64,000 bases of DNA, taken from contig NZ_BAEN01000076.1 in the NCBI RefSeq assembly GCF_000314975.1, positions 310,001-374,000 of the forward strand, given 5' to 3'. The translations under genes were made by a program, and so were the position numbers. This stretch comes from Aliiglaciecola lipolytica E3. Its GTDB lineage: Bacteria; Pseudomonadota; Gammaproteobacteria; Enterobacterales; Alteromonadaceae. Every line of letters begins with the position of its first letter. Position 1 is the stretch's first letter. Positions 18,878 to 27,046 of the stretch are shown one piece after another. The notes beneath the pieces are model-generated. The model was given only the letters and a program-made list of their open reading frames with translations. It did not search any database and was not told where the DNA came from.

Positions 18878-20215
18878 TTACAATAGTAAGAGTGCTCCTA
18901 ATCCTAAAAACGCAACAAACCCAACGATGTCTGTAACTGTGGTTAAGATCACTGAGCCGGATAGCGCCGGATCTAACTTCAGTTTATCTAGCAAAACGGG
19001 TACGCCTACTCCGGCAACAGCCGCAGCACATATATTTACTAAAATTGCGCAGCCAATTACCACGCCTAGCATGCCACTGCTAAACCAATAAGATGCTACC
19101 GTAGCTATTACAATCGCCCAAATAACACCGTTTAAGCCTCCCACTTTCAACTCCTTAATCAGCAAGGCTTTTAAGTTTGCCGGGTTGACTTGTTTGAGTG
19201 CTAAACCACGAATTATGAGGGTGAGCGTTTGACTGCCCGCTATACCTCCCATACTCGCGACCACAGGCATTAAGACAGCAAGCGCGACTACTTGTTGCAA
19301 AGTTGCTTCAAATAAACCAATAAACCACGAGGCTAAGAAAGCGGTAAGTAAATTGATACCTAACCAAAGTGCGCGATTTTTAGCACTCTTTTTAACTGGC
19401 GAGAACAGATCTTCATCTTCATCCATACCCGCACCTGCCATCAATTGGCGCTCATATGACTCATTTAGTAGTTCACAGGCAGACCCGATATCTACACGTC
19501 CTAAAAATTTAAAATTATCATCAACAAGTGGCAAGCTGGTAAAGCCTGAGCGTTGTACATTCAGCGCAGCTCTGTTGCAGTCTTCACCCGCTTTAATGAT
19601 GGTTATATCGTCTTCAGCGATATCTACTAACGGTGTATGCTCCGGAGTGGAGTATATTTTGAATAGTTTTACGGCCTCTGAATATTGTCCTGCACGATTC
19701 ACAAGGTAAATACAATCTGCATAATCGGGTATTTCGCGGCGTAAAAACCGTTTGGCATCACTGACTTTAGCAGTCAGAGGCAAAATTAAATTTTCAGGGT
19801 TACGCCAATGGCCAATCTGATCTTCTGAATATTGGTTTGCACCTTCGAATAAATGCCGTTGCTTTTTATCCATTGCTGCAACGGCACGATCCAATAGTCG
19901 GCTTTCCAGCGAGTCGGAAAGTTCTAGTAAGGTTTCTGCATCTACATCAGTAAATAAAGCATCTAATTCTTCATCTGGGGTTGCGTCTAATAAGGTTTCC
20001 CTTGGGTCTCCACGCATTTCAACCAAAACGTCGAGTTGTTTATGTCGAGGAACGGCATCCCAAGCACTTAGACGTTGCTCTAATGGTAATGATTCTAGTA
20101 ATAAGGCGATATCTGCTTCGTCTTGCACCGCTATTTTACTATGCAGCAATTCACTATCAGATTCATCATCAAGATTGACAGCTTCATGGATTAAATCGGA
20201 AATTTGATCTGACAT
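18878..20215 (-). CDS. mgtE: MgtE-type magnesium transporter
   Basis: The 445-residue protein has the MgtE order: an N-terminal superhelical domain (about 20-125, with LLLESLPLEQRLSAWDAVP), two CBS domains (about 130-255), and a five-helix channel domain (about 280-445) with the conserved MPVVASMGGIAGSQTL pore motif and a Pro-rich final bundle. In MgtE the cytoplasmic domains close the pore when magnesium is high. A GAGGAG site supports the ATG. It follows zntB by 15 bases and closes an mscS-zntB-mgtE operon. Confidence 0.93.
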   Translation of the reverse strand: MSDQISDLIHEAVNLDDESDSELLHSKIAVQDEADIALLLESLPLEQRLSAWDAVPRHKQLDVLVEMRGDPRETLLDATPDEELDALFTDVDAETLLELSDSLESRLLDRAVAAMDKKQRHLFEGANQYSEDQIGHWRNPENLILPLTAKVSDAKRFLRREIPDYADCIYLVNRAGQYSEAVKLFKIYSTPEHTPLVDIAEDDITIIKAGEDCNRAALNVQRSGFTSLPLVDDNFKFLGRVDIGSACELLNESYERQLMAGAGMDEDEDLFSPVKKSAKNRALWLGINLLTAFLASWFIGLFEATLQQVVALAVLMPVVASMGGIAGSQTLTLIIRGLALKQVNPANLKALLIKELKVGGLNGVIWAIVIATVASYWFSSGMLGVVIGCAILVNICAAAVAGVGVPVLLDKLKLDPALSGSVILTTVTDIVGFVAFLGLGALLLL

Positions 20216-20230
20216 TTTACAGCTCCTCGT

Positions 20231-21220
20231 TTAAAGCCATTTTTTCCATAACATGGCTGCCAACATTATCAATGCTAATATCAGCATTGACGTTGCTAAG
20301 TAATTAAAGGCTTCTGGGTTTTCGGTACCGGGTAATCCCGCTACATTCATGCCAAAAATACCGGTTAAAAATGATAATGGAAGAAAAATAGCTGTGACCA
20401 AAGAAAGCACGTACATACGCATTCCTTGTTGCTCCGCAATTCTATTTCGAAGTTCATCTTGCAACACCATTGAACGTTCTTTGGCTAAATCAAGATCTTC
20501 AACATAGCGTGTCATGCGGTCAGTTAAATCTCTAAGCTCATAGGCTTGCTCTTGATTAAAAAATTTTGCCATTCGGTATAAATTGTCTAAAGCGTCTCTT
20601 TGCGGTGCTAAATAACGTCTGACTGCGGCAGATTTTCTGCGTATTAAGCTCAATGCGTATCTGTCTTTCGTTTCTAAGCCACCTTCAGCTTCAAATTCCG
20701 ATAGTTCATCATCCAAGGCTTCTACAACTTCACTAATGCGGCTAGCAATTTTGCCGATTAACAACAATATGAAATCTGCTGTATCGTCTGGCGCTTCGCC
20801 ATTTTCTAGCATTTTCTTTGTATCTTGCACTGAAAAAAGTTTGCGGTCTTTGCGGCGAGCAGTAACCACATATCGATCATTGAACCATATGCGCAATGAC
20901 ACCATATCTTCTAAATCTGAGTCTGGGTTGTAGTTTATGCCGCGCAGGTAAATTAAAATACCGTTATCTTGCAGCAATGCACGTGGTCGGGTTTCTAGTG
21001 CTGATAATGAGTCACATATCACATCCGTTAACCCCAGTTTTTTCATGGTTTCCCATGCGTCTGGTGTGTCTGATTGCAAATGCACCCAATGATAGCCCGA
21101 GGTGACTTCTGGTTCGAACAAGTCTTGCGTTTTCCCTTGACTACACTGGCCATCTTGATCAATTTGTAACGAAAATAAAATACTATTTTGGGGTGCTTCT
21201 GCTTGATTTACACTGGTCAT
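20231..21220 (-). CDS. zntB: CorA/ZntB-family divalent-cation transporter
   Basis: The protein has a large cytoplasmic N-terminal domain, a long helix (about 150-250, with SLIRRKSAAVRRYLAPQRDAL), and two C-terminal membrane helices separated by the signature GMN loop (FGMNVAGLPG). The R-R-Y-L-x-P-Q-R pattern and length of about 330 fit ZntB rather than CorA. In ZntB, zinc moves, probably by proton-driven uptake. A GTG at 21226 overlapping the mscS stop is possible, but AAGGAA spaces correctly (8 bases) from the ATG at 21220, which I use. Confidence 0.88.
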   Translation of the reverse strand: MTSVNQAEAPQNSILFSLQIDQDGQCSQGKTQDLFEPEVTSGYHWVHLQSDTPDAWETMKKLGLTDVICDSLSALETRPRALLQDNGILIYLRGINYNPDSDLEDMVSLRIWFNDRYVVTARRKDRKLFSVQDTKKMLENGEAPDDTADFILLLIGKIASRISEVVEALDDELSEFEAEGGLETKDRYALSLIRRKSAAVRRYLAPQRDALDNLYRMAKFFNQEQAYELRDLTDRMTRYVEDLDLAKERSMVLQDELRNRIAEQQGMRMYVLSLVTAIFLPLSFLTGIFGMNVAGLPGTENPEAFNYLATSMLILALIMLAAMLWKKWL

Positions 21221-21222
21221 AT

Positions 21223-22095
21223 TCACTTTTCCTTAGCGTTCGCTTGATCCAACAACGTGATCGCACCATCTATGTGAACGTCTCTTTGTGGGAAAGCGAT
21301 GACAACGCTACTTTGATTAAATAACGCATCGATACGAAATCGAATATTGCTTCTAATTTTACGTAAATCTCGTTCAACTGTGGCATTGATCCAGAAAAAC
21401 ACTTCAAACATTAAAGCGTTATCGCCGAAGTCATCAAAAATTACGACGGGGGCTGGGTCTGAGATAACCTCTGATTGTTCGTTTACCGCCTGATCTATTA
21501 ACTCACTCACTTTTTGGCAATCAGACCCGTAGGCGACACCGACTCGTACTGAAGTGCGGGTTAATTGGTCTATTAGTGTCCAATTAACCACGGTATTTTC
21601 TAATAGTTTACTGTTTGGTATTAGCAAATGCACACCATCCACCCGACGAATGCGCGTGGAGCGTGTATTAATGGCTTCTACTCTGCCTTTTGCATCATCA
21701 ACTTCTAAAAAGTCACCGATACGAATAGGCCTTTCCCACATTAATATCCAGCCACTAATAAAGTTATTAATAATATTCTGAGCACCAAACCCAACGCCAA
21801 TGGCAATTGCGCCGGACAAAAAGGCAAATGCAGCCAAAGGCACTTTAAGTAAATCCAATGTGGTAATCACCAATATTACAAGCGCTAAAATGTATAAAAC
21901 TCGTTTAATAAGATGCACAACATCAGGACTTGCGCCTTTGTTGATTAAACGTTTCGTTATCAGATTAACCAGTTTCTGTGTCAGCCAAATTCCCAGTAAA
22001 ACTAACATGGGAACATAAATTAATTCAGCGACCGAAAACGTATAGTCAGCGAGTGTGAATACTTCATAATTTAGGAAATCTAAAATTACATCCAT
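21223..22095 (-). CDS. MscS-family mechanosensitive channel (second copy)
   Basis: The 290-residue channel has three membrane helices (about 22-42, 65-88, 90-115), with the Gly-rich pore helix AFLSGAIAIGVGFGAQNIINNFISG, the beta-domain WERPIRIGDFLEVDDAKGRVEAIN and a C-terminal domain. It lacks the long acidic tail of the copy at 4079-5059. It is the first gene of an operon with zntB (overlap of four bases if GTG is used) and mgtE. An AAGGTA site precedes the ATG. Gating properties cannot be read from the sequence. Confidence 0.87.
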   Translation of the reverse strand: MDVILDFLNYEVFTLADYTFSVAELIYVPMLVLLGIWLTQKLVNLITKRLINKGASPDVVHLIKRVLYILALVILVITTLDLLKVPLAAFAFLSGAIAIGVGFGAQNIINNFISGWILMWERPIRIGDFLEVDDAKGRVEAINTRSTRIRRVDGVHLLIPNSKLLENTVVNWTLIDQLTRTSVRVGVAYGSDCQKVSELIDQAVNEQSEVISDPAPVVIFDDFGDNALMFEVFFWINATVERDLRKIRSNIRFRIDALFNQSSVVIAFPQRDVHIDGAITLLDQANAKEK

Positions 22096-22306
22096 CTTGT
22101 ACCTTGAAAATAAACCATAGTCGAGATTACGGAGATTATGCCGCTTCGATCATCTTCTATTCATGAAATAATGACAATCAATTTTGTAGCTTAGCTTGTA
22201 GCGTACTTTTTTGCTTAGGTCTTGCTAGAGAACATGACTTTTAACGGTATAAATTTTATACTTCTTATAACTAATCGCGTTATAAAATCTCAATAGAGGG
22301 TAAATA

Positions 22307-22819
22307 GTGAAAACAAAATGGGGCGTAATACTTGGTCTATGGTTGGTTCTGGTTTCATTTAAAAGTTTTGGGTTTGTTTTTACTATTTCAGAAAAACAAT
22401 TAAATGCAGTGCTACTTCTTAGTTTTCCGATTGTGCGCGAATACCAAGGGGTAGAAGCAACATTTTATGACCCTATTATAAAGCTCGATGCATTGGATAA
22501 AAAAGTAGATATCACAACGTCGATCAGAGGCCTGCAAGACGGTAAGTTGTTCATTGCTAGAGGGACTATTGAAGGGCAATTTGATTACGATCCATTGAAT
22601 CAGCATTTAAGAATTGAAAAGCCGATACTCAAACATTTTAAGATGCTCGAAAATCATATAGAAGACAGCGAACATGCCGTAAGAACAATTAAGCAGACCA
22701 TAGGGCGTAATCTTCCGGAAATCATGCTGGTAGATTTTAACAAACTTAAAATGGGCTTTGGCGATATTGCCCCCAAAGATGTAGATATCACACCCTTGGG
22801 GCTAGAAATTACGTTTTAA
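22307..22819 (+). CDS. DUF1439 family secreted protein (YceB-like)
   Basis: The 170-residue protein starts at a GTG preceded by GAGGG at good spacing. It has a signal peptide (about 1-22) but no lipobox cysteine, unlike E. coli YceB, which is a lipoprotein. The body, with FTISEKQLNAVLLLSFP near the start and PEIMLVDFNKLKMGFGDIAP near the end, follows the DUF1439 family, a predicted lipid-binding-like fold (tubular lipid-binding superfamily). Function is unknown. It converges on the third mscS gene. Confidence 0.75.
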   Translation: MKTKWGVILGLWLVLVSFKSFGFVFTISEKQLNAVLLLSFPIVREYQGVEATFYDPIIKLDALDKKVDITTSIRGLQDGKLFIARGTIEGQFDYDPLNQHLRIEKPILKHFKMLENHIEDSEHAVRTIKQTIGRNLPEIMLVDFNKLKMGFGDIAPKDVDITPLGLEITF

Positions 22820-22845
22820 CCTAGGCAAGTCGCACTGAACTTTAT

Positions 22846-23679
22846 TTATCCTGCATGTGGTTTATCTAATTTATTAAATTCGATAAACCACAATTGCATA
22901 AAGTCCTGCATAATTTTTTGTTCAATTTCAATTGCCCTGTCAGTAGGACAGAAAATTGTGCAGCGAATTTCAGTATGACCAATGTTATTGGTGGAAACTT
23001 CAATTACCGGTTCAGGCCCAGCTATTTTAACATCTAAGCGACGTTCTATAATTTGGTTATAGCGTGTTGCCACATCGTGGAAATCTTCGCATTGTTGTTT
23101 AGCTTTTTCCCTCAAAGTATCGATAATTACATAAGGATTGATGTCTTCATCACGCGTAATGGTAAAATGATGCGTCACGTAACGCTTTAAAAAATTAAGG
23201 TTTTTAATCGGGCTTGAAATAAGCTTGTTATTTGGGATGAAAAGTGTCTTTCCGGTATATTGGTAACGTTCGATATCCACTTCTAACATGGTGGTTTTCA
23301 CCCAATCAATGGCTGATACCTCACCCGCAAATCCGTCAACTTGTATCCAATCTCCAATGCGAAAAGGCCGAGTTGACATGACATAAAAAAAGCCAATTAT
23401 ACACTGAATAAATTCTCTGGTAGCGATAACGATCGCCACCGCAAACGCTGCAATTGACAAAGCAAAATTCTGTATCTCATTGATCCAAAAACTCAGCAAC
23501 AAAACAATCATCATAAAATTTAATAAATTTTTGATATTGCTAACTAAATAACGTTTATCCTGACGCGTTTTCTTTGCTCTTTTTTTTACTAAACTGACCA
23601 GCAAATATTTGAAAGAGATCATCACGATAGCGACAGCTAGCGTAGAGATTAAGCGATGTTGGTAAATCAATTCGATCAT
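22846..23679 (-). CDS. MscS-family mechanosensitive channel (third copy)
   Basis: The 277-residue protein has membrane helices near residues 10-30, 47-66 and 68-90, then the MscS beta domain with TRPFRIGDWIQVDGFAGEVSAID and a C-terminal domain. Its pore helix is less Gly-rich (AAFAVAIVIATREFIQCIIGFFYV) and it is the most divergent of the three MscS copies in the window. It is closer to the MscS-like YjeP/YbdG-type lineages in this respect, but I cannot assign a subfamily. It is monocistronic. Confidence 0.82.
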   Translation of the reverse strand: MIELIYQHRLISTLAVAIVMISFKYLLVSLVKKRAKKTRQDKRYLVSNIKNLLNFMMIVLLLSFWINEIQNFALSIAAFAVAIVIATREFIQCIIGFFYVMSTRPFRIGDWIQVDGFAGEVSAIDWVKTTMLEVDIERYQYTGKTLFIPNNKLISSPIKNLNFLKRYVTHHFTITRDEDINPYVIIDTLREKAKQQCEDFHDVATRYNQIIERRLDVKIAGPEPVIEVSTNNIGHTEIRCTIFCPTDRAIEIEQKIMQDFMQLWFIEFNKLDKPHAG

Positions 23680-23882
23680 GAGCAGAGTTTATTGTCCATA
23701 GTTTTGTAGGCCATTGTTAGATAGCGCTTTTAGCTGGCAAAGCGCAAGCCTATACCACAACGCAGATTAGCACAAAGCGTTTGATGTTACAGGTACTCTT
23801 ATCGATAAATTAATGGAATTACCGATATATTTAGGATGCAAAGTCACATAAATCTTGTACTCTTATTACTAGACATCAATTC

Positions 23883-23899
23883 GCTAACATTGTGTTAGC
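23883..23899. promoter_or_regulatory. Short perfect inverted repeat upstream of rimK
   Basis: GCTAACA and TGTTAGC face each other across 3 bases, about 70 bases before the rimK start, where a promoter for the long rimK operon should be. It could be an operator; there is no other support. Confidence 0.3.
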
Positions 23900-23965
23900 T
23901 AAGAACTTTGTAGTTTACTTTGAGCTGAGTAATAAAAAGTTCTGACTATTATCCGGAGTTTTACA

Positions 23966-24871
23966 ATGCGTATCGCAATTTTATCGCGAAATCCTAACCT
24001 TTATTCAACTAAAAGACTTAAGGAGGCCGGAGAATCGCGGGGACACACAGTCGATATAATCGATACAATGCATTGTTATATGGACGTAACTAGTAGTCGA
24101 CCATCGGTACGCTATAAAGGCCGCGCATTGCCAAGATATGATGCGGTTATTCCAAGAATAGGTGCATCAGTGACGTTCTATGGGACATCTGTGGTCAGAC
24201 AGTTTGAAATGATGGGAACGTTTTCTATCAATGAGTCTGTTGCCATTAGTCGTTCCAGAGATAAATTACGTTCGTTACAGTTATTGTCTCGAAAAGGCAT
24301 AGGTATGCCCAGGACCGGCTTTGCTAATCATCCAGACCGTATCGACGATTTAATTAAAAATGTAGGTGGCGCACCTGTGGTGATTAAATTGTTAGAAGGT
24401 ACCCAAGGTATTGGCGTGGTGTTAGCCGAGACCCAAAAAGCCGCGGAATCTATCATTGAAGCGTTTATGGGGCTCAATGCCAGTATATTGGTACAAGAAT
24501 TTATCAAAGAAGCGGGCGGGTCAGATATTCGCTGCTTGGTGGTTGGAGGCAAAGTGATTGCTGCCATGAAACGACAGGCGGCTGAAGGCGAATTTAGATC
24601 CAATCTACATCGTGGGGGAACGGCTAAAATTGTCAGGTTATCTCCGGCAGAACGCAAAACCGCAGTGGATGCCGCGAAAACGATGGGATTGAATATGTGT
24701 GGTGTGGATTTGCTTAGATCCAATCACGGACCTGTGGTCATGGAAGTCAATTCTTCGCCAGGTTTGGAAGGCATTGAAAATGCCACTAACAAAGATATTG
24801 CAGGCATGATAATCGAGTTTATCGAGACAAATGCTAAACCACACAAAACCAAAACCAAAGGAACTGGCTAA
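23966..24871 (+). CDS. rimK: Ribosomal protein S6--L-glutamate ligase
   Basis: The 301-residue ATP-grasp enzyme closely follows E. coli RimK in length and motifs: [11 protein letters not shown] near 65, [13 protein letters not shown] near 142, [13 protein letters not shown] near 178 and the metal-binding [12 protein letters not shown] near 270. RimK adds glutamate residues to the C terminus of ribosomal protein S6. A GGAG site precedes the ATG. The stop overlaps the start of the next gene by one base (TAATG). It heads a run of seven plus-strand genes with gaps of 36 bases or less. Confidence 0.93.
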   Translation: MRIAILSRNPNLYSTKRLKEAGESRGHTVDIIDTMHCYMDVTSSRPSVRYKGRALPRYDAVIPRIGASVTFYGTSVVRQFEMMGTFSINESVAISRSRDKLRSLQLLSRKGIGMPRTGFANHPDRIDDLIKNVGGAPVVIKLLEGTQGIGVVLAETQKAAESIIEAFMGLNASILVQEFIKEAGGSDIRCLVVGGKVIAAMKRQAAEGEFRSNLHRGGTAKIVRLSPAERKTAVDAAKTMGLNMCGVDLLRSNHGPVVMEVNSSPGLEGIENATNKDIAGMIIEFIETNAKPHKTKTKGTG

Positions 24872-25899
24872 TGGAAGCGCTTAATATTGGTGGCGTTGCA
24901 ATTAAACCTGGCGAGAAAAAGCATGTTCATATAGAAATGCCGCCATTGTACACCGATACGAACATGGCTATTCCAGTTTATGTACAACGCGGCAGACGAC
25001 CGGGGCCTACGATTTTTGTCAGTGCTGCGATTCACGGAGATGAACTAAACGGAATTGAAATAGTTGGTCGTTTGATTCGCAATCGCTCCATTAAAAATTT
25101 GCGAGGAACCTTAATCGCTGTACCCATGGTAAATGTCTACGGGGTGCTTAACCAAAGTCGATACTTACCTGATCGGCGTGATCTTAATCGTAGCTTTCCG
25201 GGGAGCAAAAAGGGGTCTCTAGCGGGTCGAATAGCGCATACATTCCTGACTGAAATTGTGGCTAAATGCGACTTTGGAATTGACTTGCATACAGGGGCAA
25301 TACATAGAAGCAACTTGCCACAGGTTAGAGCCAACTTAGACGATAAAGACACTTTAAATATGTGTAAGGCATTCGGAATGCCAGTCATGTTAAATGCTGA
25401 TATCCGTGATGGATCTTTGCGTCAAGCTGCGGCGGATTTAGGTGTTCGGGTGGTGCTGTATGAAGCGGGACAAGCATTGCGTTACGATGAGTTTTCGATT
25501 CGCGCAGGAGTGAAAGGAATCATCAACATTATGCGAGAAATTGGCATGCTAAATAAGAGCAGCTCCAAAAAAGAACATAATATCGAACCATTTATTGCTC
25601 GCCAGAGTGGCTGGGTGAGGGCACATGAAAGTGGTTTCGTGCATCACATAGCTCAGCTCGGAGATCATGTTAGTAAAGGGGATGCATTAGCAAGAATTGC
25701 TGATCCATTTGGCAATGAATTAGGTAAAGTACTATGTCCCGCAGAGGGCATAGTGATTGGTAAGCAAAACATTCCTCTGGCTCAGGAAGGGGAAGCTATG
25801 TATCACATCGCTTATTTTAAAAAGCCTGATACAGTTGCCGAGCACGTAGAGTTATTGCAAGACAATCTGGTTCTCAGTGAAGCACCAATGGTCTATTAA
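24871..25899 (+). CDS. Succinylglutamate desuccinylase/aspartoacylase (AstE-AspA) family metallohydrolase
   Basis: The 342-residue protein has zinc-ligand motifs of the M14-like AstE/AspA family: IHGDELNG near residue 52 (His and Glu), FGIDLHTG near 130 (His) and the catalytic-Glu region VLYEAGQ near 195. A C-terminal biotinyl-like beta domain (about 245-325, SGFVHHIAQLGDHVSKGDALARI) follows. Enzymes of this group hydrolyse N-acyl or glutamyl amides. Sitting directly between rimK and rimB, it may remove or trim glutamates or act on RimK products, but this is inference. Confidence 0.82.
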   Translation: MEALNIGGVAIKPGEKKHVHIEMPPLYTDTNMAIPVYVQRGRRPGPTIFVSAAIHGDELNGIEIVGRLIRNRSIKNLRGTLIAVPMVNVYGVLNQSRYLPDRRDLNRSFPGSKKGSLAGRIAHTFLTEIVAKCDFGIDLHTGAIHRSNLPQVRANLDDKDTLNMCKAFGMPVMLNADIRDGSLRQAAADLGVRVVLYEAGQALRYDEFSIRAGVKGIINIMREIGMLNKSSSKKEHNIEPFIARQSGWVRAHESGFVHHIAQLGDHVSKGDALARIADPFGNELGKVLCPAEGIVIGKQNIPLAQEGEAMYHIAYFKKPDTVAEHVELLQDNLVLSEAPMVY

Positions 25900-25918
25900 A
25901 TAGGAGCTTTTTTTACAG

Positions 25919-26362
25919 ATGCAAACATATCAGAATAAGCCTGTTGTAGGCGCTTTAGAACTGTGTAATTTGCCAGAATTGACCATTCAGAACTTGAATA
26001 TACGGGTAGATACGGGGGCGACTACCTCCTCTTTGCACGTTGATGACATTGAAGAGTTTGAAAAAGATGGTGAAACTTGGGTGAGTTTTAATATTCATCC
26101 AGACATTCACGATGTGAACGAAATAGTGCGCCGTGAAGCGAAAGTAGAGGCCGTTCGTAAAGTAAAGAGCTCAACCGCGACGCGGGAACGTCGTTATCTA
26201 ATTGAAACGCTTATTGAAATGGCAGGCTCATCCTGGAAAATACATTTAACCCTTACGGACCGTTCTGAAATGACCTATTTAATGTTGCTAGGACGAGAGG
26301 CGATGAGCGGGCGGTTAGTCGTCGATCCTAGTGAAGAGTATTTGCTTGGTAACGGCGAGTAA
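25919..26362 (+). CDS. rimB: RimB-type retropepsin-like aspartic protease (RimK-associated)
   Basis: The 147-residue protein has the active-site triplet in RVDTGATTSSLH (about residues 28-39), the retropepsin DTGA motif, and the second family block LLGREAMSGRLVVDP near 123. This is the PF05618 'ATP-dependent zinc protease' family, which is more likely an aspartic protease. In Pseudomonas, RimB is reported as a partner of RimK. It follows the AstE-like gene by 19 bases; a TAGGAG lies rather far (12 bases) before the ATG. Confidence 0.85.
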   Translation: MQTYQNKPVVGALELCNLPELTIQNLNIRVDTGATTSSLHVDDIEEFEKDGETWVSFNIHPDIHDVNEIVRREAKVEAVRKVKSSTATRERRYLIETLIEMAGSSWKIHLTLTDRSEMTYLMLLGREAMSGRLVVDPSEEYLLGNGE

Positions 26363-26398
26363 GGCAAACTGGTTAAAAAGTTATCTAGGAAGGTGTAA

Positions 26399-27043
26399 AT
26401 GCAATCTTTGTTGTCGCTAACGTCCTTGTCTATGTTTTTAGTTTTACTGTCCTTCGTGAGCTTTGCGAATCAAATTCGGGTTGTGGATCAAAATGGCAAG
26501 CCGGTGAAAAATGCCGTAGTCAGTTTCGTCACGCAAAATACTGAATCCGAAATAGCATTACCCACTGCGATTATGGATCAAGTCAATCAGCAGTTTTCAC
26601 CGCAAGTTCTGGTCATTCAAAAAGGCCAGTTTGTCGCGTTTCCAAATAGCGATGAAATACGCCACCACGTGTACAGTTTTTCTGCTATAAATCCGTTTGA
26701 AATTAAACTTTATAAAGGTTCACACGAAGCACCTATTCAATATATTAATGCGGGAGTGGGGGTCTTGGGATGTAACATTCACGATAATATGGTTGGTTAC
26801 ATTTACGTTGCAGACAATGAAATCGCAAAGGTGACTTCGTCTGAGGGGGAGGTGACTTTTGAACGTTCATTGCCTGAAGAAATCACTATTTGGCATGCCA
26901 ATTTATCCATTCAGCAGACTCAGCGCATTACACTTCCTATCAACAAGGAAGCAAAGCTTAATGAAGTTTCAGTAACCTTGTTGCAGCAAGAAAAAGAAGC
27001 GAGTAATACCTTTGGCTCGCGAAAATTTGGCAAAAATGGGTAG
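26399..27043 (+). CDS. Periplasmic cupredoxin-domain protein (methylamine-utilization-like)
   Basis: The 214-residue product has a signal peptide (about 1-23), a short Ig-like 'IRVVDQNGKPVKNAVV' module (about 25-45) and a cupredoxin domain (about 60-140). The type 1 copper ligands are visible: a His in IRHHVYSF, then Cys, His and Met in GCNIHDNMVGYIYV. Proteins of this type are often annotated as methylamine-utilization proteins, but no methylamine genes are nearby. It may carry electrons or sense copper or redox state. A GGAAGG site supports the ATG, and it ends 3 bases before the EAL gene. Confidence 0.8.
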   Translation: MQSLLSLTSLSMFLVLLSFVSFANQIRVVDQNGKPVKNAVVSFVTQNTESEIALPTAIMDQVNQQFSPQVLVIQKGQFVAFPNSDEIRHHVYSFSAINPFEIKLYKGSHEAPIQYINAGVGVLGCNIHDNMVGYIYVADNEIAKVTSSEGEVTFERSLPEEITIWHANLSIQQTQRITLPINKEAKLNEVSVTLLQQEKEASNTFGSRKFGKNG

Positions 27044-27046
27044 TTA

